From the NCBI RefSeq assembly GCF_009014635.1, contig NZ_BKCF01000001.1:744001-808000 (forward strand): 64,000 nt of DNA. The letters are read 5' to 3'. The notes below the pieces were generated by a model that saw only the letters and a program-made list of their open reading frames with translations, made no database searches and was not told the DNA's origin. Below are positions 30,101 to 38,680 of this stretch, piece after piece (position 1 is the first letter of the stretch; every line of letters starts with the position of its first letter). The DNA comes from Patiriisocius marinistellae. GTDB lineage: Bacteria > Bacteroidota > Bacteroidia > Flavobacteriales > Flavobacteriaceae. Made by a program: the position numbers and the translations under genes.

Positions 30101-30629
30101 CAGGTTTTTGGATTACCCGCATACCGCGGCCGCCACCACCTGATGCTGCTTTCAGCATCACTGGGTATCCTATTGTTTTAGCTTCTGAGAGGGCTATTTT
30201 TAATGAAGTTAAATCTTCTGTGTTACTATTTATAGTTGGGACATTGCATTTTTTAGCAATTTTTTTTGCCATTATTTTATCTCCCAAAGCATCCATCACT
30301 TCTGGTTCAGGTCCAATAAATATGATGCCGTTTTCTTTACATGCGCGTGCAAAATTTGAATTTTCTGAGAGAAAACCATAACCAGGATGTATCGCGTCCA
30401 CATTTTTATCTTTAGCTATTTTTATAATAGCATCAATATCTAAGTATGGCTTTAATGGATCATTGTCTGCACCTACTTGATAAGATTCATCTGCCTTTAA
30501 TCTATGTTGTGAATACCTATCTTCGTAGGTATAAATAGCAACAGTTTTTAGATTGATTTCAGTGCAAGCACGTAGCACACGAATTGCAATTTCACTACGA
30601 TTTGCTACAAGGACTTTTTTAATTTTCAT
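27177..30629 (-). CDS. pyc: Pyruvate carboxylase
   Basis: 1150 residues with all domains of the single-chain enzyme. The biotin carboxylase ATP-grasp part covers about 1-450 (KVLVANRSEIAIRVLRAC, MLKAASGGGGRGMRVI, FIEVNPRIQVEHTVTE). The carboxyltransferase TIM barrel covers about 530-800 (DTTIRDAHQSLLATRMRT, EMWGGATFDVCMRFL), followed by the PYC/OADA region. The C-terminal biotinyl domain has EAMKMET with the biotinylated lysine at residue 1116. It converts pyruvate, bicarbonate and ATP to oxaloacetate, refilling the TCA cycle. A 24-bp palindrome lies 54-77 bp upstream of the start. Confidence 0.98.
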   Translation of the reverse strand: MKIKKVLVANRSEIAIRVLRACTEINLKTVAIYTYEDRYSQHRLKADESYQVGADNDPLKPYLDIDAIIKIAKDKNVDAIHPGYGFLSENSNFARACKENGIIFIGPEPEVMDALGDKIMAKKIAKKCNVPTINSNTEDLTSLKIALSEAKTIGYPVMLKAASGGGGRGMRVIQKPEELEKNFESAKNEALNSFGDDTMFLEKYVENPKHIEVQIVADNHRNIRHLFERDCSVQRRHQKVVEVAPSFNVSQSVKDKLYEYALAIAGEVNYNNVGTVEFLVDDDNSIYFIEVNPRIQVEHTVTEMVTGIDLIKSQIFIAGGYKLDDQQIKIYGQDSLATYGFALQCRLTTEDPTNDFTPDYGTITTYRSASGMGIRLDAGSIYQSYNVSPFFDSMLVKVSAHGRTLDGAVRKMSRALKEFRIRGVKTNVHFLQNVILHDDFRNGKASVNFIKQNPSLFKIKIPQDRTTKITNYLGEVIVNGNPDVKFVDNSKIFRNPIVPSFDANASFPKGTKDLLTELGPEGFSKWLKNEKKIHYTDTTIRDAHQSLLATRMRTKDMVAVAESYAKNHPEIFSIEMWGGATFDVCMRFLNESPWTRLRQLRELMPNVLFQMLLRGSNGVGYKAYPDNLIEKFVEKSWENGVDIFRIFDSLNWVNAMAPSIEYVRNKTGGLAEAAISYTGDILDKNNTKYTLTYYTQLAKDLENAGAHIIAIKDMAGLLTPYAATELIGALKDTVDLPLHLHTHDTSSIQSATYLKAIEAGVDVVDVALAGLSGLTSQPNFNSIVEMTKHHERANPINITSLNSYSNYWEDIREYYYPFESDLKAGTAEVYTHEIPGGQYSNLRPQATALGLGDRFSEVKKMYAEVNMLFGNLVKVTPSSKVVGDMAIYMVTNNLTTADIFERGTNLSFPESVVSFFKGDLGQPKDGFPKELQAIILKNEVAYTDRPNAHLEPIDFEVEFKAFKKKFQKDFSREIEFEDFLSYSLYPRVFEQAHEKYKLFGNVSILPTKNFFYGMKQREEIMIELEPGKTIIVKLLSVTPPNDEGKRMVFFKVNGENRFVEIEDKSMDIKVQQNIKADGDNDNEYGAPLQGMLYKILIKPGQKIKENDHLFIIEAMKMETTVTALKNGTVASVDLKEGEMVMTGDLVLKIE

Positions 30630-30682
30630 GACGGCAGAAGGTTTAAACTAAGTTTTAAAAGGTTATGGCGTTAAAGATACTT

Positions 30683-30706
30683 AATTACTATGCATGCATA
30701 GTAATT
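30683..30706. promoter_or_regulatory. 24-bp perfect palindrome upstream of pyc (candidate operator)
   Basis: A perfect self-complementary sequence centred on TGCATGCA (30691-30698) with arms AATTACTA / TAGTAATT. A TATCTTTA -7-like box lies at 30679-30672 just downstream toward pyc, so the palindrome would overlap the -33 region of the pyc promoter. That is the position expected for a dimeric repressor or activator. It could alternatively fold as the end of the upstream gene's transcript, but no loop or strong T-run supports that. Confidence 0.6.
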
Positions 30707-30728
30707 TTGTCGACGTTTTTTTATGGAA

Positions 30729-31781
30729 TCATAAAAATGGATTTTCATTTTTATAATTCCGAATTATAAAATCAATGGCGCTTTCAAGGATTTCTCCCAT
30801 ACCATGAGATTTTTTAAAATTAATATCGCCAGTCATTTCTAAAAGTGATTTTTTTAGCTGCTCAATTTTTTCTGGTTGTGATATAGAATCTGCTTTCATA
30901 CAGGAAAGAAGTCTATTAAGTCTACTGCTTTCACTAGTGGCTCTTTTAGCAAGTAATGATCGCTCTTCTCTTTTGTATTGTTCTATCGAGGGGTTTTCTA
31001 ATACACTCGAAACTAATTTTACAAACTCGTTATTTTCCTTTAAAAACTGTGGTTTATAAACTTTTTGATTTCCTTCATAGCTTTGTTGGTCAAAATCAAT
31101 AGCACGTATTCTATATTGTATTCTGTCAAAATCATTAGTAAGTACCATTACATAATTATAGGAGCGCATATCTCCCAATAACCTTGCGAAGCATCTTTCA
31201 TTAAATTTTACAAACTCTTTTGCAATTTCTCTTTTGTCTTGTTCAGAACAAGAGGCTAAATGGTGTTCAATAAAATCATCTCCGGGAATTCCTGAAATAT
31301 GTTCTTCAATAAGCGAATTTCCATGGACCAAAAAGTTGATATGATTTGGAGAAAGAAGGTGTTCTAGTTCTAGACCGTAAATTCGGGAAGCATCGGCTTT
31401 TTTAATGTAGAAAAAAACATAGTTGTCATTTAGTACATTTCTAACTTTAATTCTAAATGGTTTGGAATTTCCAAAGGTGCAATAGTCAATACTATCAACA
31501 GAAAGATAGGGTAGTAGAGAGTCTGACCCATCACTGTGTAAAATTGAATACACTAATTTAAGACTATGCTCAATATCTATTCGTTCGTATTCTGAATAAT
31601 ATACCTGTATCCATAAAGAATCATCGCCATGCTTGTCATAAACGGTTACTGAGCCTTGATAACGCAAAAGGTCATCATAATAAATAGGAATTTTAATAGT
31701 ACGAGCATATTTAGTCAAGTAGCTAGAAAGTTCTTCGGTAATAGGGTATGTAGGCTTCTTTTTTGATATTAATTTTTGCAT
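30729..31781 (-). CDS. Conserved-type hypothetical protein with remote kinase (APH-like) fold motifs
   Basis: 350 residues, no signal peptide, not a family I recognise by name. The middle resembles the catalytic core of aminoglycoside/choline kinase-like folds: LIEEHISGIPGDDF like the hinge region, then LLGDMRSYNYVMVLTND (H/D-x-x-x-x-N catalytic loop position) and IRAIDFDQQSYEG (metal-binding D-x-D). The catalytic loop has LGD rather than HGD, so activity is unsure. It lies upstream of pyc on the same strand with a 99-bp gap containing the palindrome, and has its own TATCTTTA box at 31808-31801. The kinase reading is inference from motif spacing. Confidence 0.7.
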   Translation of the reverse strand: MQKLISKKKPTYPITEELSSYLTKYARTIKIPIYYDDLLRYQGSVTVYDKHGDDSLWIQVYYSEYERIDIEHSLKLVYSILHSDGSDSLLPYLSVDSIDYCTFGNSKPFRIKVRNVLNDNYVFFYIKKADASRIYGLELEHLLSPNHINFLVHGNSLIEEHISGIPGDDFIEHHLASCSEQDKREIAKEFVKFNERCFARLLGDMRSYNYVMVLTNDFDRIQYRIRAIDFDQQSYEGNQKVYKPQFLKENNEFVKLVSSVLENPSIEQYKREERSLLAKRATSESSRLNRLLSCMKADSISQPEKIEQLKKSLLEMTGDINFKKSHGMGEILESAIDFIIRNYKNENPFL

Positions 31782-31874
31782 CTAAATTGTATATGAACCT
31801 TAAAGATACTTTTTTTAAGAATACTAGAATTGCTTCAAATTCTAATTTACAAATGAAATTATCCTTTGACAATT

Positions 31875-32969
31875 TTATTTTTTAATTACTTTAAATGTTT
31901 GGTTCGCAATCTTCACGTAGTAAATAGTTGCAGGTAAATTTGATAGGTCTATTTGTTTAATACTTGTAGAGAGTTCTCCTTCTTTTATAAGTTGTCCCAT
32001 TGTTGAATAGACTTGGTATGAAACAGCGTTTTTCACTGAGACATTTACAATATCCTGCGTTGGGTTGGGGAAGATACCTATGTTGCTTTCATTGTCAGAA
32101 ACAGATAATAATTCACATTCAAAACTAGATAGTACACTAGATGCTGCGGGAGGATTATCTAAAAGATTTTCTGTTAAAATAGGGCAGTAACAATCGTTTT
32201 GTTCTACATATAATTTGAGCCAAGATAGCGCAATTTTTCCAACAGCTCCATTTCCTCCGTTGGGTGTGTTTGCTACAGAGTGATTACCGTTGGCAACTTC
32301 AAAAAGTAATTTGTCTGTTGAATTAGGAGTCGCATTATAATGTATGTTTGCATGCTGTGCTGGCGGAGCAGTAGGGTCATTTTCACCACTAAGAATTAAA
32401 ACTGGGCTGTCATGTTGTAATTGCGGATTTAACAAATAAGGACACAATGCTACAACACCTTTGATAGAATTATCTAACACAGCAGCGCGCTGTGCACCGC
32501 CGCCGCCCATAGACCATCCACTTACGGCAAATTTATTAGTATCAAGAGCACCTTCAAGTGGAGAAGCGCTACGGTTATTTTCCTGTCTCATTGTTTCAAG
32601 AGCATCCAACAGCGCAATACCTCTTGCTTCTGGAAGGTCAAAAAGTGAGTTTGTTCCTATTATTATTGTAACAATTCCATGACTTGCATAAAATGGTCCC
32701 CATTCTTCCACACTTGAAGGTTGGGATACAAATCCAGGAACAATCGCAATACTCGCATAGGGTGGAGTTGCATTTGTGGGATAATAAATTGTTGCTCCTT
32801 GATAATCTGGTCCATTTCTAATTCCGTCTGCTTCTGTTAGTGTTGCAATTTCAAAAGGGCCTGGGTTTGTTAAACTTGCCAAAGTAACATCTTCGCACTG
32901 TGCAAAAAGAGAAAAATTAGTAAAAAGTACTAATGTGAGTATTAATGCTGTAGTGTATATTTTTTTCAT
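31875..32969 (-). CDS. Secreted PETase/cutinase-like alpha/beta hydrolase with T9SS sorting domain
   Basis: 364 residues: signal peptide ending SLFAQ, catalytic domain to about 255, and a type A T9SS sorting domain from about 298 (IGIFPNPTQDIVNVSV ... YYVKIANQTFKVIKK). The enzyme part follows the polyester-hydrolase family closely: GATIYYPTN, IAIVPGFVSQPSSVEEWGP, ASHGIVTIIIGTNS, then the nucleophile motif GWSMGGGG with Ser153, Asp198 in SGENDPTAPP and His230 in NGNHSVAN. The Trp before the Ser is the residue seen in the Ideonella PETase where most cutinases have His. Bacteroidota relatives (PET27 and PET30 types) are known to hydrolyse PET weakly and to carry the same Por tail. A Tyr stands where PETase has Trp185. 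Natural substrates may be other polyesters or cutin-like esters. Confidence 0.88.
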   Translation of the reverse strand: MKKIYTTALILTLVLFTNFSLFAQCEDVTLASLTNPGPFEIATLTEADGIRNGPDYQGATIYYPTNATPPYASIAIVPGFVSQPSSVEEWGPFYASHGIVTIIIGTNSLFDLPEARGIALLDALETMRQENNRSASPLEGALDTNKFAVSGWSMGGGGAQRAAVLDNSIKGVVALCPYLLNPQLQHDSPVLILSGENDPTAPPAQHANIHYNATPNSTDKLLFEVANGNHSVANTPNGGNGAVGKIALSWLKLYVEQNDCYCPILTENLLDNPPAASSVLSSFECELLSVSDNESNIGIFPNPTQDIVNVSVKNAVSYQVYSTMGQLIKEGELSTSIKQIDLSNLPATIYYVKIANQTFKVIKK

Positions 32970-33125
32970 AAAATAGTGTTGATGTAGTAAATATAAGATA
33001 TCCAGCGCTATAAATTAGGATACCTCAAGCCCATATTGTACCATTAGCTTAAGTATTTATTAATAGCGTAGCATATATCTTCGGAAATTTTAAAGAATTA
33101 ACTAATCTAGACAATAAAACATTCC

Positions 33126-33167
33126 AAAAAAAAAAATTGGCCTCAAAAGCTTAGCTCTTAATGCCAA
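33126..33167 (-). terminator. Probable terminator downstream of polA
   Basis: On the minus strand TTGGC (33167-33163) pairs with GCCAA (33141-33137) around a small inner hairpin (AAGAG/CTTTT), followed by a run of eleven T. It lies 55 bp past the polA stop. The stems are short, but the T-run is long. Confidence 0.55.
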
Positions 33168-33221
33168 ATTTATTCTTTTAAGTTTTAATTGCTGTTTGCA
33201 ACTGAAATCCAATTACCAAAA

Positions 33222-36074
33222 TCAATGCGCCTCTAACCAATCTTGTCCCAATCCAACTTCTACGTCAAGTGGCACGCTCAATTTAAATGCGTTTTCCATT
33301 TCAGACTTAATTAAAATTTTCATTTCATCTAATTCTGGTTTGTAAATGTCGAAGACAAGTTCATCATGAACTTGTAATAGCATTTTTGATTTAAAGTTTC
33401 CAATTTCTAATTTGTTATAGATATTAATCATTGCTATTTTAATAATATCTGCTGCGCTTCCTTGTATTGGTGCATTTACAGCATTTCGCTCTGCGGCACC
33501 TCGCACTACTGCGTTACTACCGTTAATACCAGTTAAATATCTTCTTCTTCCTAAAACAGTTTGCACGTATCCATTTTCTCGAGCAAAGTCAACGAGTTCA
33601 CCCATGTAAGCTTTTAACTTAGGATAGGTTTCATAATAGGCGTCTATCAACTCTTTTGCTTCGCCACGGGACAAATCGGTTTGATTGCTGAGCCCGAATG
33701 CTGATACTCCATAAATTATCCCAAAGTTTACTGTTTTTGCGTTACTACGTTGTTCGCGTGTAACTTCTTCTATTGGGACATTAAAAACTTTTCCTGCAGT
33801 TGAAGCGTGAATATCTTCTCCATTCGTAAAAGCTTCAATCATTGTAGTTTCTTCACTTAAAGCTGCAATGATTCTAAGTTCTATTTGGCTATAATCTGCG
33901 GCAAGCAAGATATAATTTTCATCTTTTGGAACAAATGCTTTTCGTACTTGACGACCACGTTCTGTTCTAATAGGAATGTTTTGTAAGTTAGGGTTATTGC
34001 TGCTCAAACGTCCTGTAGCTGCAACCGTTTGCATGTAGTCTGTATGTACGCGGTTAGTACTTGGCTCTACTTGTGTAGGCAATGCATCCACATATGTTGA
34101 CTTTAATTTTGCGAGTCCACGATATTCTAATACATCATTTATAATTTGGTGGTCTTTTGCTAAGTAGCTAAGTACATCTTCTGCAGTGGAGTATTGTCCT
34201 GTTTTAGTCTTTTTAGGTTTGTCTACGAGTTTCAATTTCCCGAAAAGAATCTCTCCCAATTGTTTTGGAGACGCTATATTAAATTCCTCACCGGCTTCTT
34301 CATAAATGCGCTTTTCTAAAGTGGCAATATCTGTTTCTAAATCACCAGAAAGGCTATTTAAAAATTGTTCATCTAGATTAATACCTTCTAACTCCATCGC
34401 TGCAAGTACGCGTAGTAATGGAATTTCAATATCATCAAATAAGGTTTGTAAGTCGCTATCTTTAAGTTCCGCCGCAAAGTGTTCCTTTAGTTGTAATGTA
34501 ATATCTGCGTCTTCCACTGCGTATTCTGTTTGCTCCTCGAGTGGAACATCGCGCATGGATTTTTGATTCTTTCCTTTTTTACCAATAAGTTCGGTAATGG
34601 AAACAGGTGTGTAATTTAAATACGTTTCGGCTAAGACATCCATATTGTGCCTCATATCTGGGTTAATGAGGTAATGAGCAAGCATGGTATCAAATAATTT
34701 TCCTTTTACTTGAATATTGTATTTCGCTAAAACCTTAATGTCATATTTTAAATTTTGTCCCACCTTTTCAATTTCCGAAGCCTCAAAAAATGGACGTAAT
34801 TGCTCAATAATTTGTTGTGCTTCATCTTTATTCTCTGGAAAAGGTAAGTAAAATCCTTTTCCAGTTTCCCAAGAAAATGCAATTCCCACAAGCGCTGCAG
34901 TCAATGGGTTTAAGCCAGTAGTTTCTGTATCAAAACAAACGCTTGATTGTTTCATTAAATTACCAATGAATAATTTTGTTCCCATGCCAGGCTGGATGGT
35001 TTGGTAAAAATGCTCAGTGTCTTTTATCGTTTTTCGGCTGCTATAATTTTCGGTTGTGGTTGTTGTTTCTCCGTTTCCTCCAAAAAGTGAAAATTGACCT
35101 TCACCTGCAGATGGGGCTGGTTTTATTGAAGAAGCTTTAGATTTTTTTTCAGGTTCTTGATGACTTGTACCTACGCTTGCCATTCCTTCAATTGAAAATG
35201 CTTTGAGAAAGTTGTCTTTAAGTCTTCTAAATTCAAGCTCTTCAAAAATTTCCATCACTTTTTCTGTGTCTGGAGGGCACATTTCAAAATCTTCTTCGTG
35301 GAATTCTACAGGAACATCAAGCATAATTGTTGCAAGCTTTTTTGAAAGAAGCCCAAGCTCACCATTAGCTTCTACTTTTTCTTTCATCTTGCCTTTAAGC
35401 TGGTCTGTATTTTCTAAAAGACCTTCCATAGAACCAAATTGCTTGATGAATTTTTTTGCAGTTTTATCACCTACGCCAGGAAGTCCTGGAATGTTATCAC
35501 TTGCATCTCCCATCATCCCAAGATAATCAATGACTTGTAGTGGGTTTTCAACTTCAAATTTTTTCTGAACTTCTGGGATTCCCCAAGTTTCGTAACCACC
35601 ACCAAAAACAGGGCGATACATGAATATATTTTCGCTAACAAGTTGTGCAAAATCTTTATCTGGTGTTACCATAAAAGTAGTGTAGCCAGCTTTTTCTGCT
35701 TGTTTAGAAAGTGTGCCTATTACGTCATCTGCTTCAAACCCATCTTTGACAATGATAGGGATTTTCATTGCTTCGAGAATTTCACAAATATGAGGAATTG
35801 CAGATCGTATATCGTCTGGAGTTTCATCTCTGTTGGCTTTGTATTCTTCAAACATTTCCACGCGGTCCACACTACCTCCTTTGTCAAAACATACAGCAAG
35901 ATGATCTGGGCGTTCACGTTTTACAACGTCAATCAATGAGTTCATAAACCCCATAATGGCTGAGGTATTTTGACCCTTAGAATTGATACGAGGGTTTTTT
36001 ATAAATGCATAATACCCTCTAAAAATAAGGGCATAGGCATCAACTAGGAATAGGCGTTTTTTTTGTTCTTGCAT
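33222..36074 (-). CDS. polA: DNA polymerase I
   Basis: 950 residues with three domains. The 5'-3' exonuclease covers about 1-300 (LFLVDAYALIFRGYYAF, MVTPDKDFAQLV, GDASDNIPGLPGVGDKTA). The 3'-5' proofreading exonuclease covers about 355-545 and looks intact (VCFDTETTGLNPL, VGQNLKYDI, AVEDADITLQL). The polymerase has motif A LAADYSQIELRI, motif B RSNAKTVNFGIIYG and motif C LQVHDELVFDI. It fills gaps and removes RNA primers. It is monocistronic, with a CTTCGGAAAT copy within the gene (34771) and in both flanking gaps. Confidence 0.98.
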   Translation of the reverse strand: MQEQKKRLFLVDAYALIFRGYYAFIKNPRINSKGQNTSAIMGFMNSLIDVVKRERPDHLAVCFDKGGSVDRVEMFEEYKANRDETPDDIRSAIPHICEILEAMKIPIIVKDGFEADDVIGTLSKQAEKAGYTTFMVTPDKDFAQLVSENIFMYRPVFGGGYETWGIPEVQKKFEVENPLQVIDYLGMMGDASDNIPGLPGVGDKTAKKFIKQFGSMEGLLENTDQLKGKMKEKVEANGELGLLSKKLATIMLDVPVEFHEEDFEMCPPDTEKVMEIFEELEFRRLKDNFLKAFSIEGMASVGTSHQEPEKKSKASSIKPAPSAGEGQFSLFGGNGETTTTTENYSSRKTIKDTEHFYQTIQPGMGTKLFIGNLMKQSSVCFDTETTGLNPLTAALVGIAFSWETGKGFYLPFPENKDEAQQIIEQLRPFFEASEIEKVGQNLKYDIKVLAKYNIQVKGKLFDTMLAHYLINPDMRHNMDVLAETYLNYTPVSITELIGKKGKNQKSMRDVPLEEQTEYAVEDADITLQLKEHFAAELKDSDLQTLFDDIEIPLLRVLAAMELEGINLDEQFLNSLSGDLETDIATLEKRIYEEAGEEFNIASPKQLGEILFGKLKLVDKPKKTKTGQYSTAEDVLSYLAKDHQIINDVLEYRGLAKLKSTYVDALPTQVEPSTNRVHTDYMQTVAATGRLSSNNPNLQNIPIRTERGRQVRKAFVPKDENYILLAADYSQIELRIIAALSEETTMIEAFTNGEDIHASTAGKVFNVPIEEVTREQRSNAKTVNFGIIYGVSAFGLSNQTDLSRGEAKELIDAYYETYPKLKAYMGELVDFARENGYVQTVLGRRRYLTGINGSNAVVRGAAERNAVNAPIQGSAADIIKIAMINIYNKLEIGNFKSKMLLQVHDELVFDIYKPELDEMKILIKSEMENAFKLSVPLDVEVGLGQDWLEAH

Positions 36075-36145
36075 TACTTGTCAATTTTCGTAAAAATAGA
36101 TAAAAGTTAAAAGAGCAGAGAACAAAGAGGCGTTGAGTTAATAAC

Positions 36146-36179
36146 AAAAACCCATGCTTATAAAATTGAGCATGGGTTT
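36146..36179 (-). terminator. Intrinsic terminator after the large T9SS protein gene
   Basis: AAACCCATGCT (36148-36158) pairs perfectly with AGCATGGGTTT (36169-36179) over a 10-nt loop. On the minus strand it is followed by TTTTTGTTATT. It lies 84 bp past the stop at 36263. Confidence 0.85.
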
Positions 36180-36262
36180 GGTAAAATTTAGTTTTAAATT
36201 TTCAAGTTCTTCGGAAATTTCTATAAATCATAATTTATTTAATATTTCAGAAAAGAAGACTT

Positions 36263-38656
36263 TTAATTTTTGATTATTCTGCGTGTTATTTGACCATTAA
36301 CGGTTGTTATTGTTATAAAATAAACAGCGCTTTTTAAAGTGCTTATGTCTATCGTTTTTTCATTGGTTTTGAGATTATTAATAACATTAATAGTTCTCCC
36401 TTGAATATCTGTAATATTAATAGTTGTTATCGTTGTACTTGGTGCAATAATGTGCAACATATTATTTGCTGGGTTAGGGTAAAGACTAATATTTTGTAAT
36501 GCAATATCTTGGTTGTTTAATATTTCGGCATCTCTAAAAAAGAGTGTGAATCGATTATTAAATGTTCCAGCAGGACTATTAAATGCATAGCTTTCATTAT
36601 TTAACTGTGTAACTATATTAGTTTCATTATCTCTAAGGTAAATGGGCGCACTACTAATAAGCTCTCCATCAATATTAGATAACGAAATTGTATAAGCAGC
36701 ATCATCTTGTTGCACTTGAGAAGAAAACCCTAAACTAATTTCTATTGCATCATTAAATGTTTCTCTTCCTTGAATTGATAACTCCTCGCTATCATTTAAA
36801 AGATGAGAATAAAGGCTTACTGGTGTACCCACTCGTTTGCTATCAAAAGATGCGTCAAATCCAGGGGTTGCTTGATTTGTAAAACCTATAAGTGTTGTGC
36901 TTGCTACTAAATAGTCTGTGCTTTTTAAATGTAACCAAAGCCTGTTTTTATCTTCTGCAGAGTTTCTTAACGTTGTATTATTATCAACACTCCGCATACT
37001 ATTGTTAAAAGTGGCTTGATTTGCCGTTCCAGTAATAGCTCCATTACTTTTTACACCAAATCCTTGCCCAGTAGAGATATAAAAATCACCCATGTAGGCA
37101 GTATTTGGGTCGCCTGTAGCTGCGGGCATAAAACCTATACCATTGAACATAGAAATGTCTCCCATTGAAAAATTAGCTCCTAACCAACCTGGAAATTCTG
37201 TTGCTGGTGTTGTATTATGTTCCCAAAAGTATACTTGGTCAACCGCATCATTTGCAGCTATAAAAGCAGCTGCTGATATTGCAGACGGATATGGATTTGA
37301 AATTAAACTAGGACTTGCATTTTTATTTTCGGCAGGTGTACCTACCGTATTATAGTCAAGCATGTAAGTGATAATTCCGTTATTTAAAGTTCCCTCTGTA
37401 TTATCTTGATTGTATAGTATATTATATGTTTTATTGCCATCTTGCAAAGACTCTTGTGGGTTTACATAATATGCTTCTGCAGGACTAAATACATCTGGAT
37501 GCTGTGTAAAATCATCACCTTCTTCGTCAACAAAATTTGTTCCTCCTGGAAACTCATCTTGTACATCTTCATTAGGGGTAAAATTAGTTGTTGTATGATT
37601 TAGTATTCTAAAAATATTATGTGGAGCAGGATCCATTGGGTCTGGGCTAGGTGCAATTTGTGGCGTTGCGTTTGTCATAGGACTCCCCATGACCATAAAA
37701 TCTCTAGGTTTTAAAGTAGGTGTTTCTATCGTAACATTTATATTAGTGTTATTTGTGACTATTGCTTCATCATTGACTTGTACTAGACTTCCTGTAGGGA
37801 GTACTGAAAATGAACCATCATTTATAATGTTATTTTGGACTCTTACGTAAGTTAGTGGATTAATAAGTAATTCACCGCCTTCAGCGATTGTCAGTTCGCA
37901 GGCTTCAATATTTCCAAAATTTTCTGTATCATAATTACCCTCAATGATTGCGGTCATAGTTGCATCTGGAACAACTGGATCCCAAGTTTGTGCTGTGGTA
38001 AATATTGTGCTGCCTCCAGAGCATGCTTCTATTGGTAGTGCTGCACCACTATTATCAGTCCCATCATAACCAATAATTTGAAAATAATCAACGCCTACGA
38101 TACCACAATTTTTAAAAGCTGGACCGGGATCTGTATCACCGCAAGCAGTAAAAAAAGCATTAGTAAAATCGGTTCCTGTAATGTTAAAAGTTATTTGAGG
38201 GTCTTGATTGGTGTTAATCATTTCAATTTTTAAATGACCTAAAACTTTACCCGCTGCAATAATATTATTTTCGGCCATACTACCGGAGGATAAACTTTGT
38301 TCAAAAGCAATTGAAATGATTCCGTTTGAACGATTTGCGATTATTGGATCTGTGTAGATGTTAAAAACATTCATTTCCCCTAAAATGGAACTCGAAGTAT
38401 ATTCAAAGTCTACTGTTGTATTATTTATTTCAGTCCCAAATGCGTCTGGGTTGTAATTGATATAAAATTGTCCATCACCCAATTTAAAATCAGCAGTCGA
38501 AATGCGCGTTGCAATGATATCAACCTCATAAAAGTCTGAGTTGCCATCATTAGTTAACATTGCATTACTAAATGTAAGTGAAAGATTTTCATTTTGTGAA
38601 AACGATGTCATAACCGTTAAAAATATAAGTCCTATTGTACATGTAATTTTTTTCAT
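36263..38656 (-). CDS. Large secreted protein with T9SS sorting domain; possible cohesin-like N-terminal domain
   Basis: 797 residues from the ATG at 38656 (a GTG one codon upstream is also possible). Signal peptide ending TSFSQ. The N-terminal ~30-190 region is a beta-sandwich (FKLGDGQFYINYNPDAFG, VLGHLKIEMIN) with features reminiscent of cohesin-type domains. A long middle part follows, full of Asn/Thr/Asp, and the C-terminus is a type A sorting domain (ISLYPNPANNMLHIIAP ... VYFITITTVNGQITRRIIKN). No catalytic motif is seen. It starts 25 bp after the dockerin-like gene, so both should be transcribed from the repeat-type promoter at 39.6 kb. Cohesin similarity is only suggestive. Confidence 0.82.
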   Translation of the reverse strand: MKKITCTIGLIFLTVMTSFSQNENLSLTFSNAMLTNDGNSDFYEVDIIATRISTADFKLGDGQFYINYNPDAFGTEINNTTVDFEYTSSSILGEMNVFNIYTDPIIANRSNGIISIAFEQSLSSGSMAENNIIAAGKVLGHLKIEMINTNQDPQITFNITGTDFTNAFFTACGDTDPGPAFKNCGIVGVDYFQIIGYDGTDNSGAALPIEACSGGSTIFTTAQTWDPVVPDATMTAIIEGNYDTENFGNIEACELTIAEGGELLINPLTYVRVQNNIINDGSFSVLPTGSLVQVNDEAIVTNNTNINVTIETPTLKPRDFMVMGSPMTNATPQIAPSPDPMDPAPHNIFRILNHTTTNFTPNEDVQDEFPGGTNFVDEEGDDFTQHPDVFSPAEAYYVNPQESLQDGNKTYNILYNQDNTEGTLNNGIITYMLDYNTVGTPAENKNASPSLISNPYPSAISAAAFIAANDAVDQVYFWEHNTTPATEFPGWLGANFSMGDISMFNGIGFMPAATGDPNTAYMGDFYISTGQGFGVKSNGAITGTANQATFNNSMRSVDNNTTLRNSAEDKNRLWLHLKSTDYLVASTTLIGFTNQATPGFDASFDSKRVGTPVSLYSHLLNDSEELSIQGRETFNDAIEISLGFSSQVQQDDAAYTISLSNIDGELISSAPIYLRDNETNIVTQLNNESYAFNSPAGTFNNRFTLFFRDAEILNNQDIALQNISLYPNPANNMLHIIAPSTTITTINITDIQGRTINVINNLKTNEKTIDISTLKSAVYFITITTVNGQITRRIIKN

Positions 38657-38680
38657 CACTGTTCTATTTTAAAAGGAAAA

